In this document: positions 1 to 10,902 of the stretch, in pieces
Layout: the number at the start of each line of letters is the position of its first letter
Position numbering within the stretch: position 1 is the stretch's first letter
Origin: Apostichopus japonicus
Taxonomy: Eukaryota > Echinodermata > Holothuroidea > Aspidochirotida > Stichopodidae
Length of the DNA stretch: 64,000 nt
Direction of reading: 5' to 3'
Assembly (NCBI RefSeq): GCF_037975245.1
Contig: NC_092575.1
Coordinates: forward strand, 10,696,001-10,760,000
Translations under genes and position numbers: made by a program
The notes under the pieces: generated by a model
What the model saw: the letters and a program-made list of their open reading frames with translations, nothing else
The model's database searches: none
Told to the model about the DNA's origin: nothing

Positions 1-224
1 GGGCAAGCAAGTAACATATATACACTTTCAACTGTATGTGTACTACATGTGCACCTGATTGAATGCCACAAAGCTGTAGAAGGATAACTTGTGTTGTTTA
101 TATTGTTAAGTACAATACTGTAGAGCTATGTGTATGGACAAGCAAGTAACATCTATACACTTCCAACTACATCTGTAACTCCTGATACAGATACTATTTT
201 TAACCTTTCACCATTTATCCACAA

Positions 225-507
225 ATAGCACATTTTTGTCTTATATTAGCTACTTCATCTGCATTACATGTTACTGATGAATGATATGTTGCATTTCTGT
301 CTTATAGCTATTTTACATGCATAACATGTTACTGATGAATGATATGTTGCATTTCTGTCTAATATTAGCTATTTTATCTGCAATACATGTTTCTGATAAA
401 AGACATGTTACTGATAAATGACATGTTACTTTTCTGTCTAATATTAGCTACTTTTTCTGCATTAAATGTTACTGATAAATGACATGTTACTGATAAATGA
501 CATGTTG
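225..507. repeat. Minisatellite of about 60 bp in an ACOX3 intron
   Basis: Roughly four imperfect units built from CATTTCTGTCTAATATTAGC, a TCTGCATTACATG-like stretch and one or more copies of TTACTGATAAATGACATG. The last two units have duplicated the TTACTGATAAATGACATG module. It lies in the intron following the last ACOX3 exon seen here. Just upstream, a sentence starting CAAGCAAGTAACAT occurs at the window start and again near 139, a second small direct repeat. Confidence 0.75.
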
Positions 508-702
508 CTTGAAGAAAGGGGGGTGGGTAGGGTGAGAGAGAGAGACAGGGATGGAGAGGTAGAGGGAAAGGGAGGGAGAATAAACATTAACACCTCAAGG
601 CATCATCATTATTGCCAAATTGCATGGAAAAACAAAAGCGACACAATCACAAACTACATAACATAGACTAGAAAAAAAATTTGCCGTGTAGCACCATCTC
701 AC

Positions 703-3700
703 CCGTTATCCAATCCGTTCTGGCCGAGTTTCATGCCAATGTCTCCGACCAGAATACCCGGGAGTGGTAGGTGGGTCTGAAGGTCGCGGAAAGGAACCAG
801 AAAATTATGAAGGCCGTGGCAGTTACCGTCGGGGGTGTAGAGCTGGGCGAATACAATGCCATGAGTGGCGGTCTTACCCAAGAGTCCGACCCAGAATTTG
901 CTGGCTTCAAAGTCAGGGGTATGCAAGACAAATTCCTGATGAAATAAAGAGGAAGTTATTTTTGGTGAATGCTTGTTTTAGTCCCTCTAATTAGAGGTGA
1001 CAATTAAGTTGACAAGAACTTTGGCATATGAGCACTGTACAGTACCAAACTGCACCCTCTGGAGGCATGAAAAAAAGATGAGATAAAATGAGGTTCTTAC
1101 ATCAGTCTGAGGGTCAAAGGTGGCTGTTGTTCTCATAGCTTTGGTATTTGATCCATGGGAGAGCTCAGTCAGACAAAAGCAACCAACTGCCTGTGACAAA
1201 TAATGAAAAAAAAATTTCACTTTATTATTATTATTACGCCGTTATTTATATAGTGCATAATCCACAAGTTCTATGCGCTTTACAATTAACCCTAGTCATT
1301 GGTAACTTCTCACACCTACACACCAAAGTGTGCACAATCCAAACAATCTCTCCTGGGGCACAAAAGTGCACCACCGCCACGTGTCCCCTGGGGGACTTCC
1401 CATAGGGTGCAGCCACAAACCGGCGCACGCAACTATATTTACAAGTCACCTTGCAAGTCCCCATTTATACACCTGGGTGAAGAGAGGCAATGGAGATAAA
1501 GTGCCTTGCCCAATGACACAACACAATGATCTGGCCAGGGCTCGAACCTGTAATCCTTATTAATCTACCAATGTAACTGGTTACAACAGCAACAGCAGAA
1601 AAGTCAGACTATATATTGCCCATACCTATGTTACACAATACTGTAAGAGTGGTCTTTCATCATTTAAATGTTTTATTTTTAAATGTTCCTTGCTTCCATG
1701 CACTTTATTTCCGAGCATTGATGTTGCATTTTTAGTTCTGCGTTATCTGAGGTCTTAACATTTCTTCTTTCCAAGTTTTCTAAATGATGTTTAGTCTAAA
1801 CGAGTTTACTATGTGATACAAAAAGGAGAAAAGTCTGTGCTTTACTCAATACTTGGTCTTGACTTGTTTAGATCAGACCTACAGTACCTATCACTACATT
1901 CTGTGACAGTTAATATTAACATGAACAATTAATATAACTTTAAATCCAATCATGAAAAAAAAGGGGGGTTATTAAAGCCCACAAACCTTCAGGGTCGTAG
2001 TTTGCTGATTTTTCAGCTTAGCTCTAAACAATATCAGAAGCATCTTGTTTTAAAATGGCTCGCTAAATTTTGAGCTTTCAGACGAAGAAGTTACAGCCAT
2101 TATTATGGGAAAGACAAGTGTAAATAGCTAAAGCATCATCACAGAGATGTTTGCCAAGATCCTCATACCACCAAATTCTATACAAAGTTTTGTTAAATAT
2201 AAATCTGCATTAAAAGTTAACTGTAACATTCTTATGGACAGTTATACAACTGAACCACAGTTTATACCTCTAGGTTTTCAAACTTCTGTGCGAGCTCCTG
2301 AAAGTGAGGTTTCCCCGTTTGTATCAGAGCCACAGCGCACATCTGAAGAGAACAAAGTCAAACAGAAATGTGATTACAGCCTGTCAATGGGCCTCTGTTG
2401 CTGTCGGTGAAATGAGGTGGTTATATACATCTTTGAATATTATGACAAAAAATTACCCAGCCAGTAGTAAAGAAAAGTATCAGGTTGTTTAATAGTTACA
2501 ATATATCGTGTCATATACTGTAGGGCACCTGCCAAATTTGCATATATGACACTATGAAAGTCCAACATACATTGAAAACACATACAGATGTTGGGAGGTC
2601 TGCCCACACCTTCAACCTGGATACGGGGGTGCTGTTTCAAAAGGTCTCTGTGGACTGTCAGTCACACAGGTACACCTGGGGTGAAAAGTATCAGAGGTGC
2701 CCACTGAACTCTATCAATGATCCTTAATATGACAGAGGAAATGCCAAACCTGCTGTAAATAAGGCTTAACTACTAAATGAGATCCCAAAACACTTACCAT
2801 AGCATTCAAGTTGTATTTTGCTGACAGAGCACTGTCATACATTAAAATAGCCTGGTTCCAAGCCATAGCAGTTTCAATGTTGGAATTTTGAGCCAAGGAA
2901 TTCATATTGTACTCCACGAGTCGTCTCACCCTCTTCTGAGTTACTTCACGGTACTCATCAAGCGAGTATGGAAGTGATCCTCGTCCAAAGACAGGGTCTT
3001 TCTGCATTGTTTTCCAAATAATACTCTGTACAAGGGAAAAACGGGTAATATGAAAAGTGCCCAGGAAAGAAGAAGACAGAATTTAAAATGTAAAGTAAAA
3101 CCACAATAACATTAAGGAATGATTATATGGGGACAGGATGGGGCCAGGGAGAAACTGGGTGTGAGAGGGGGATAAATATAAGTGAGCAACTATTGGCATA
3201 AATTGTGCAATATCTCGGATGAATCATAACACCTTCAGGATGTAGGCCTGGTGAAGCGGTCAGAGTGTCTGCCCCACAACCGCTAGGTTCAAGGTTTAAA
3301 ACACCACCAGATTATCTTGACCTATTCAAAAGTGCTACTGTGCAGTGTTCTTAAGGGGATTCTTAAATGGATTTGGTGTTTCTGGTATCTAGATGAATTG
3401 GGAAATAGGATTCAAAACTACTCTTTCCACTAGCAGAATTTGCAACATGTTCTTCTTGTGCAACTGATGTGATAACAATCACTTAGACATGAATCCTTCT
3501 TCTAGATTAAACATCTCTATAACACCCTCCCCCACAAAAAAATTAATGACATAGCTGTTAAGGAAACTGTGTAATTGAGTACATTGCCATTTTAAGATGT
3601 AATTGTAGAGGAATCTGTTATAATGCAATGCCAAAAAACAAAAAACAAAAAAAAACAAAAAACAGGGGGAGTGTGGCTTTTTTGTCAGGACACTGAAATA

Positions 3701-4193
3701 GAGGCACTATGTAACTTTTGACTAGATGTGTTGTCAGGTTCATGCAATAATGATTCTGTGTTCTTCTATTGTACTTTCAGGGAATAATTGATCCAGTATC
3801 GCATCGCAAATTGCTATACAAAATGGCCGAGTTGCTATACAAGTGTGAAGATGTATAGCGGTGTTCTAAACAGGAACTATAGTAAATAATGAGAGAAAAG
3901 ATTCAGAGCTCTCCAAAAATGGTACACAGAATAGGAATACTGAATTTATTCCCTGACATTTGATGAAGAGGGAGGCAGTCCATCAGAACATGTGGCTGCT
4001 CTGATCACAAATTCATCATGTTAAGTTACATTGGCATGGTACTGTATAATACCTGTTGTCAATAACATACCTTGTATTTGATGCCTTCTTCTCCTTCCAG
4101 TACCACTTTCATCTCTTTCCAATTAAAGGAGGCCCTTTTACGATACAAGTCCAATGGACCTGAAGGCAAATCTGGTACAAAGCTGGTGTCCAT
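703..4193 (-). CDS. ACOX3: Peroxisomal acyl-CoA oxidase 3, N-terminal part (gene runs off the left edge)
   Basis: ACOX3 oxidises acyl-CoAs, including branched-chain ones, to trans-2-enoyl-CoA with FAD and releases hydrogen peroxide in peroxisomal beta-oxidation. Coding exons in transcript order: 4193-4071, 3025-2798, 2342-2268, 1190-1101 and 935-703. All have AG/GT borders and phases that join without a break (41, 76, 25, 30 and 77 codons plus 2 nt). The first coding exon has the family start ([18 protein letters not shown]) and carries 5'UTR back to an acceptor at 4252, so a non-coding first exon lies further upstream and was not located. The nucleotide-binding region shows [16 protein letters not shown] (from about residue 150), then [20 protein letters not shown] (about 192-198) and [16 protein letters not shown]. 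These match ACOX3 much better than ACOX1 (ETGHGTHL-type motif). About 250 of roughly 700 residues are present; the C-terminal oxidase domains are outside the window. Introns hold a minisatellite and SINEs. Confidence 0.95.
1219..1595 (-). mobile_element. tRNA-derived SINE, near full length, reverse orientation
   Basis: Read on the minus strand, the head carries a pol III B-box-like GGTTCGAGCCC. It continues with the central domain TTGGGCAAGGCACTTTATCT and TTGCCTCTCTTCACCCAGG, and ends in a CACTATATAAATAACG tail and (TTA/TAA)n at 1221-1236. The tail is typical of marine invertebrate SINEs that borrow a LINE 3' end. It sits in the ACOX3 intron between exons 2342-2268 and 1190-1101. The same central domain occurs at 59.5-59.8 kb. 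Confidence 0.8.
3243..3370 (+). mobile_element. tRNA-like SINE head fragment
   Basis: A tRNA-like stretch with an A-box-like GGTGAAGCGGTCAGAG and B-box-like GGTTCAAGGTT, followed by non-tRNA sequence. It lies in ACOX3 intron 3026-4070. No intact cloverleaf or tail was seen, so it is a truncated SINE rather than a tRNA gene. Confidence 0.5.
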
Positions 4194-4252
4194 CTTTCCG
4201 GAGGTATTAACTGATGCCAACTGAGTCACGGTAGTACCAACTTATCACTGTT

Positions 4253-5377
4253 CTAAAAAACAAAAATATATATATATTGGGCATTTTTTCATGAATAATT
4301 ACATGCTGCTTGGAAACATTGTCAGAGATAAATTTGTAAATTTTGTAACAATTATTTGAATTGAAACTCGCTGACTTTACAAACAGGGCTTAAATGCTTT
4401 ACTAGTTCTGTCAGCCCTTCAGATAACAAGCAAGACTTAAAAATCATTTGAATATGAAGTAGATTATTTTGTGTCAGTCATTTTCCATGGGCTACATCTG
4501 AAATGGATCAACTGGACATAGGCCTACAGTAGACCTATAGTTATACCTAACCAATTAGAGAGGTCGGCTTTCCTAGTATGATGAAAATTGCTGTTGCTGT
4601 AAATTATGGTACACTCCATTCCACCCTTTAAATGTTGCACAACTAGTCCTCCACTATTAGCCTTGTTATTTTAATGTTAACTACTTGTGAAGTTTGTACA
4701 TACTAAAATTACTATGTAAGTGAATTGATGAAGCATACTAATTGTAACTATTGTAGCTTAGGCTTGGTAGACATAGACAAGTCTCCACATGCATTATGTG
4801 TATAATGTCTGTGCTTTACTTATTTAAGAATAGTGGCTACACTTGTAAAGTAGTATTGCACCTCGAGTTTAAGTTATACAGTGGTAGTAAGTCTGGAGAC
4901 GTTTGAACTTTGATAATACGGATACCAACACTAGCGTTAGCTCTATCAAGCCCCAGTAACCACATTAAACTATGTTAGGATAGACCTAGGCCTACATAGA
5001 AGTAATAACTTAGGTTGTTAAACTAGTCTCTAATGAATAATATATGCCAGGAATTGCTCTCAAGAGGCATTGTTGAAATGTTTCTAATGAACATGCACTC
5101 GCACACACATGTGAAGTTAGGCTGGAGTTCGTGATGAGCTGAGAGCTTTGATTTTCTTGTGACTTGTATCATTCACAAATCACACTCTGCAGATTCTAGC
5201 TTAGGGGGCGGTCAGCTGAATAGCGTTTATCAGCTGATCTTACTACGCAAGGCAGCGGTAAATATGAAGACTGAAGTATTTTCATATGAAGCCTTTACCA
5301 GTGTTACAGTGTTGCCTCATATCGCGATATCGCCCCACCACTCTATTGATGAGGGTGAGGTAGCTAGGGTGGGATTC
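4253..5377. other. ACOX3 5' flank, no gene recognised
   Basis: AT-rich sequence upstream of the ACOX3 exon that starts at 4252. It must contain, or lead to, the non-coding first exon and promoter of ACOX3. I see no TATA box or CpG-rich block that would place them. It ends where the transposon nest begins. Confidence 0.5.
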
Positions 5378-6071
5378 CAGGGGCGTATCCAGGGTTTTCT
5401 AACCCGGGCAGTGGCGTCACCAGACTTTTCAGTCTGGGGGGGGGGACAGGCCGGGGGGCACCAGCATTTGATGGGGGGGGGCACTTATAGGTGGATACGG
5501 ATCGCCGTCCTGGGGGAGGGGTCTAAGGGGAGGGGGTGCCCCCTCCAGGCGCGGCAGAACGGGAAAATTATTGGGGGGGGGGGGGGCTAATGTGTAGAGA
5601 CTATCTAAGCGGAGCGCCACCATCGGTTGGCGCGGAGCGTACAATAAATTTTTGGGTTTTTCAAACCCCCAGATGGCCGGAAACGGCACTTCCCGAGTGT
5701 TTTATGCTGCGAATACCTAGCCCTAAAATATGGGTGACTCAAGCCTGCAATTTCTCAGATTGCACGTAAAAGTCTGTAAAAACATTGTAATTTGTATATT
5801 CGATGGTGTTTTAAGAGAGTAGCTATTACTCGTAGTGTACTCGCAAAGACGTTTTTGAGTGTAGTAAGGGGATGTTGGAGAACTGGCTGAAATGAAGCAA
5901 GTCATTGGCCTACGACGAAGTTGTGTTGCGCTTACCGGTACTCACACTCACTGCTTCCACTTTTCACGGGGCGTGAAGACGCGGTTGGGGTGACAATGTG
6001 GTCTATAGCCAGGGGACGGGCCGAGGGTCCCCCAGTATTTACTCAAATTATTACACCTATATAGTATACGT

Positions 6072-6777
6072 GGGACAAACTAAAACGAATGACAGCGAAT
6101 GACCGAATGACAATTGACTTTGTACAGGGTTAATTATCATTTGCGAATGACAGCGAATGACAGCGAATGACAGCGAATGACAGCGAATGACAGCGAATGA
6201 CAGCGAATGACAGCGAATGACAGCGAATGACAGCGAATGACAGCGAATGACAGCGAATGACAACGAAGGACAGTGTTGAGAAGAGATAGAATGATTAACG
6301 GAGTGGAGTAAATGCGGTTATTGGTTTTATGCGCAAAAATAATTTGAAGAAAATCGCATGTTACGTGGTTGCAGGGTTTTGGTGTAATTTACGGATAGAA
6401 ACCACAGGGAAAGTTTTTGTGTGAGATTGCGCTTGAGTGCTGTGCTTTTTACCTCTGTAGATTTATATAGAAAGATAACTGAAGCCGTTTCAAGATTATA
6501 GTATTGTTGGTTTCTCACAATTAATATCGGAAAAAATGACTTTAATTTTTACTTTTTAAAATCAGATTTACAATTTCGCTTACTATAAGGTGCGTTTATA
6601 TCTTGTCCGTACTTTACTAGATCTATACCCACAAAGTCTGAACTGTGATATCCGGTTGAAGCAAATGTCTGTGCTGTCATTACTGTCATTCGTTTTAGTC
6701 AACGCAATTTTTTAGTGTGTACAACATATTGTCATTCGTTATGTGTAACGCAATTGTCATTCGTTTTAGTAACACCC
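6072..6777. mobile_element. GGG-terminus DNA transposon with decamer array, copy 1
   Basis: Starts GGGACAAACTAAAACGAATG and ends CGTTTTAGTAACACCC. The two ends share GGG and TAAAACGAATGACA as an interrupted inverted repeat. GTATACGT flanks it at 6064-6071 and 6778-6785, a perfect 8-bp TSD. CGAATGACA is scattered through both subterminal regions. No transposase frame was seen. A second copy in opposite orientation, with its own 8-bp TSD, is at 40426-41095. Confidence 0.88.
6143..6260. repeat. Decamer tandem array, 12 units of CAGCGAATGA
   Basis: Twelve almost perfect 10-bp units plus one degenerate unit (CAACGAAGGA) inside the left subterminal region of the 6072-6777 transposon. The matching place in copy 2 has only about four units (40980-41025). 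Confidence 0.95.
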
Positions 6778-7964
6778 GTATACGTGTGCATCGGACTAGA
6801 TCGACTAGTATGCATTGAAAAATGGGCAGATGCACGTTTCGGAGCCTTGGTAAATATGGGGGGGGGGGGCTTATCATGCATTTTTTCATTGGGGGATGAG
6901 CCCCCAAGCCCCCCGGTTCCGACGCCACTGCCCCCCTCCCCTTTGGAAAATTTTCGCATACGGAGGATGGGCTAGATGCAAAATGCTGCCACAGTTTGAT
7001 GCTAAATTCGATCTGAAGATATCTCCAGAAATTGCTATTTTTGAGGTAATGATTTTAACAAGGGGCAGAATTTTGCAGAGGATATGAACCACATGCTGTC
7101 AATATTATGCCTAACCCTATATCAATAGAACCTACATTTGTTGAATTAATGTGTGCATGACCCCCGACTCCTTTCTTATCTTTCTCGTTTTCGCCCATTA
7201 TCTGTTAAGATGTAACAGGTTCCAGCATCGTTATTGGCTCCTATCAGGGATCTCACCATGCAATCCAAAGTTTGATCACACATCGAGTATGGCTCAGTAT
7301 GCAGGTGTGAACATTCGCCATTTGTTCCTACAAGCATCTAACCTCAAATGTCCTCTGCACCCCCTACACAACAGGGTTAATATATGGGTCCACAAATATA
7401 GGCAAGTATGGTGCCTGCGGACCCTCACATTCTCACATTTCGTCAGCTCCTAACCTGTCAACCTCAGACCAAGGAAACATATTGCAGTATACCTCCCTTC
7501 TCACAGTCATGCAGCTCGCGAAGCGGACGTGTATATCCGCTGGTATGGCGTGAGCACTGACACATTCAATGTAAATATCGACACCTGTTGTGATGGCGCA
7601 GGTCACGACTTCGATACCCGACGTTCAAGGATAAACTTTTTCCTTTTTTTCGCAGCTCATTTGAAGAATATAAAACAAGTCTTTGAGGACAATAAGAGAT
7701 CAAAAGTCCAATCTGGACTACCAATTAAGTCAAAAGAAGAGAGTCAGCTATGGTAATTGAAATTCAAGAAAGCTTTCTCATGTGTGAAACCTCCATGGAT
7801 TTGATGAATTAAAAACTGTTGCATTCTACAACTGAGGACTTACATGTCAGGCATATAACCATTACAATAAGGGTAAAGGAATATAGCCAAATAATGATAC
7901 AGTACACTGATGGGTGAAATTCAAAGAAATATTTGGTATACATGCTGATTGAAGTTAGGACAAA

Positions 7965-8510
7965 ATCATGCTCAATGTTAGGTAAAACTGTCCTACAATT
8001 AGTGTAAAATCATGGTAAATTGAGGTAAAACTAAGGTAAAAGCGTAGTAAATCTACGGTAAAATTGGGGTAAAAGAACGGTAAAACTGTGGTAAATTTAG
8101 GGTAAAAGTGTAGTAAATGCGTGGTCAATCTAGGGTAAAAGAACAGTAAAAGAACGGTAAAAGCGTGGTAAAATATGGTAAATTGAGGTAAAACTAAGGA
8201 AAAAGCGTGGTAAATATACGGCAAAATTGGGGTAAAAGAACGGTAAAACTGTGGTAAATTTGGGGTAAAAGCATAGTAAAAGCGCGGTAAAAGTATGGTA
8301 ACACTGTGGTAAATTGCGGTAAAATTGGGGTAAAAGTGAGGTAAAACCATGGTAAATTTGTGGTAATTTACTGTGGTCAACCGCGGTTTACAGCGTCCAT
8401 AGGGCCAAAACACCGCGGTAATGTACAACAAATTTACCGCGTTTTTAACCCGGTTTCACCGGGGTAAAAGTGTGGTATGTTACCGGGGTAAATTTGAGGT
8501 AAATTTTTTC
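7965..8510. repeat. Degenerate GGTAAAA repeat tract (period about 12 bp)
   Basis: Several dozen irregular units of the form GGTAAAANNNNG/GGTAAATNNNGG run to the right terminus of the inner element. Near 8372-8480 they change to CCGCGGTAAA, CCGCGGTTTA and ACCGGGGTAAA, with CCGCGG palindromes. Long minus-strand frames here only mirror the periodicity (Phe/Tyr/Leu/Pro repeats) and are not a protein. Confidence 0.8.
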
Positions 8511-8868
8511 CTGGGCTCGGGGGTCACTGGGTTTTCCAGGGGGGACGTTCCCCCTGGCCCCCCCCCCCTTGGCGACGCCACTGAACCCGGGGGGCGCGAA
8601 TTACTATCTAAGCGGAGCGCCACCATCAGTTGGCGCGGAGCGTACAAGAACATTTCTGGTTTTGATACCAGATCACCGGAAAAGGCACTTCTCGGTCTTG
8701 AAAATGACCAACCAGATGTACACTTTTGCCTGAAAACCAAGTATTTCCCAATAGTTTTTTTTTCCATCCATAACTTTTTTGAAGATTATCACCAGTCACA
8801 CAGGCGCGTAGCCAAGGGAGGTGTTTTGGGTGTTCAAACACCCCCCATGGCCCAAGTGCCCCCAAAAA

Positions 8869-8882
8869 TATAATAATAATAA

Positions 8883-8959
<77 letters not shown>

Positions 8960-8996
8960 GAATAATAATAATAAGAATAATAAGAATAATAAGAAT
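8869..8996. repeat. (AAT)n/(TAA)n microsatellite
   Basis: About 40 trinucleotide units, with AAG variants towards the right end. It lies at the deletion junction of the hAT remnant. All frames across it are open, producing spurious homopolymer proteins. Confidence 0.95.
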
Positions 8997-9014
8997 GCAT
9001 CTGAACATAATAGT

Positions 9015-9164
9015 AGATTGAAGACGTATCTTCGCAATACCACGGGCCAAGAACGTCTAAATGGGCTAGCGTTGTTGAATATCCACAGAGATGTTCCTGT
9101 CAGCGCAGATGTCATTCTAACTGACTTGGCGAAGAAGCCGAGAAGATTGGACTTTCGTCTGTAA
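9015..9164 (+). pseudogene. hAT transposase C-terminal dimerisation domain, fossil
   Basis: Fifty codons ending in TAA at 9162-9164. They contain RLKTYLRNTTGQERLNG, then LALLNIHRDV and LAKKPRRLDFRL. This pattern (R-L-x-x-Y-L-R-x-T followed by RLNGLALLNIHRD and a basic K-K-P-R-R end) is that of the C-terminal hATC dimerisation region of hAT transposases. Upstream the frame enters the microsatellite and no catalytic region remains. The sense direction agrees with the element's left-to-right orientation. Confidence 0.85.
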
Positions 9165-9794
9165 CAATTTCTCTATCGTCACGACTCACGTTACAGTATA
9201 CGCCCAACTTATACAAACTCTAAATTATTGCATTAATGGGATTTTAGCTTTACTTTTAGTGAGACTCTAAGAGAACCGTGATACCAAATATGCCAAAATC
9301 AATGATGTGAGAGTACCGTTAACTCTTTGGGTTCCCAGTTTGCTTGTCAACAGACTTCTACAGTCCAAACGAAGGGGAACTCTATAGGTCCGCAATTTCC
9401 TTGATCTTTTTATCTCTGATTCCCCAAATTATCCTTCTTACAGTTCAAACTTTTGAGTTGAAGTTGAACCTAGTTGCTTGCAAATTATATATATTGAGAA
9501 AGGTATCTCTTTAGGTTCGCATTTTCCTTGCATCAATAATTGTGTCTATATAGGATTACATTTTTCTGATGAGACTAGAATTATTCCACAAAATAATTAT
9601 CAATATTCTTTTGCATGATTTGAGCTCAAACATTGCACCATTTTGCATCTAGAGGCCTTAAAATTCCATTTTTTCGACAAAGGGGAGGGGTCCCCCTCCC
9701 CTTACCCCTCCCCATGTCAGTCTCCAGCAAAACATGCCCATGAGCAAATCCTGGCTTCGCGCCTGCAGTCACACATCATGTTCCACCTCATAGC

Positions 9795-10457
9795 CAAGGG
9801 CGGCGGAAGCACTTTTAATCTGGGGGGGGGGGGGGGGCACCGACATCAAAGGGCACTTTGCTGAAATTCGATTGGACTGATGCAGCCTTATATTTAGTAC
9901 CCTTTATAACTCTTATTGTATTATCTTATTTGCGTATACACATCACTCCATCAACGCCCCCCCCCCCCCAACGAAAATATGCATACTAGCACTGCAATAT
10001 CAAATGTGCAAATTGGGAAACAAGGAACAAGTTTTGTTTTGAGACAAAATGAGGTGAAAATCATGCTAGTTGCTAATGTAGGAATCTTCCGAATTAGAGT
10101 TTTTTTCTTGTCAATATCTTAACAAATTTTTTCCATTCGAAATAGCTTTGAGTGTGACCCACAGGACTTCATTAAAAGTCAGGGGTGTAGCCAGGATTTG
10201 CAAAGTTGTATGCACGACTATCTGAGCGGAGCGCCACCATCGGTTGGCGCGGAGCGTACAAGCAAATTTTTGGTTTTACAAACCCCTCAGATGGCTGGGA
10301 ACGGCCCTTCCCGAGTGTTCATTCTGGTTGTCTGGCCTCTTGCTAACTTGAGACACCTCAATTTTTATGTAGAAAAAGGGCACATTTTTAACCTGAGGAA
10401 AAGTGGGGGGGGGGGGGGGCACGTGCCCCCTGTGCCCCCTCGGTTCCGCCGCCCTTG
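9795..10457. mobile_element. CAAGGGCGGCGG MITE, copy A, TSD CTCATAGC
   Basis: Starts CAAGGGCGGCGGAAGCAC and ends GTTCCGCCGCCCTTG. CTCATAGC flanks it at 9787-9794 and 10458-10465. Near-identical copy B lies at 13130-13797. Inside is a second terminus-like CAGGGGTGTAGCCAGGATTT (10180) followed by the hairpin core at 10218, so this MITE itself swallowed part of another. It contains several G or C homopolymers. Confidence 0.92.
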
Positions 10458-10902
10458 CTCATAGCATGTCCTGTGGACCATTGCTTTTGTAGGTGATTCT
10501 ACGTCACAGCCACAATATCCGAAAGCCCCACTTTTCAAGGTTTAAAGCCCATTATTTGTTCAGAATTTGAAAATTCACATTTCTCGTGAAAAAAAATCAC
10601 TTCAAAACATACCCATAAAGCTGCACAAAGTTGAATCTATGGACAACCAATATAGAAAAACCTCCTTCACCCCCTGACAGACAGGTAAAAAGTGCACGAG
10701 TAGAGGGAAGTATGATGAAGAATGTTGGTGAGGAAATTTTGGAAAATTCCGACACAGTTAATTTCTTGGTGTAGAAATATTGCAACCTCTTATAACGGCT
10801 ATGATAAAACTTCGTTGAAAGAAATAAATAAAGTTCTAAGCTTGGCCGACTAATTCGCCATTGCTACTGTAAAAGAGAGTTTTGACATAATTGGACCTGT
10901 AT

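Larger units (their letters stand above)
5409..8583. mobile_element. Inner hAT-like element, 8-bp TSD AACCCGGG
   Basis: Starts CAGTGGCGTCACCAG and ends CTTGGCGACGCCACTG (imperfect terminal inverted repeats, TIRs). It is flanked by AACCCGGG at 5401-5408 and 8584-8591, and the uninterrupted site is seen in copy 2 near 10924. No transposase was recognised in its 3.2 kb. Inside it are the ctatctaagcgg hairpin core (5601), the 6072-6777 element, another G-rich MITE end near 6886-6930 (GACGCCACTG) and the GTAAAA repeat tract. Confidence 0.8.
8801..9765 (+). mobile_element. Internally deleted hAT transposon, 8-bp TSD CAGTCACA
   Basis: Starts CAGGCGCGTAGCCAAGG and ends CCTGGCTTCGCGCCTG. CAGTCACA flanks it at 8793-8800 and 9766-9773, and the empty site is visible in copy 2 of the host repeat (near 11134). 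About 70 bp of the left end is followed by a TAA/AAT microsatellite and then by the 3' end of a transposase frame, so the middle of the element is gone. Confidence 0.9.

Noticed and set aside
6143-6260. Coding frame across the decamer array
   Set aside because: Ten-base periodicity is not a multiple of three; the frame only reflects the repeat inside a transposon.
7955-8431. 158-codon minus-strand frame rich in FYP/FT
   Set aside because: It is the reverse of the GGTAAAA repeat tract.
8626-9115. Several frames rich in Tyr, Ile, Leu or Asn around 8.9 kb
   Set aside because: They translate the TAA/AAT microsatellite. Only the 9015-9164 hAT tail has protein-family similarity.
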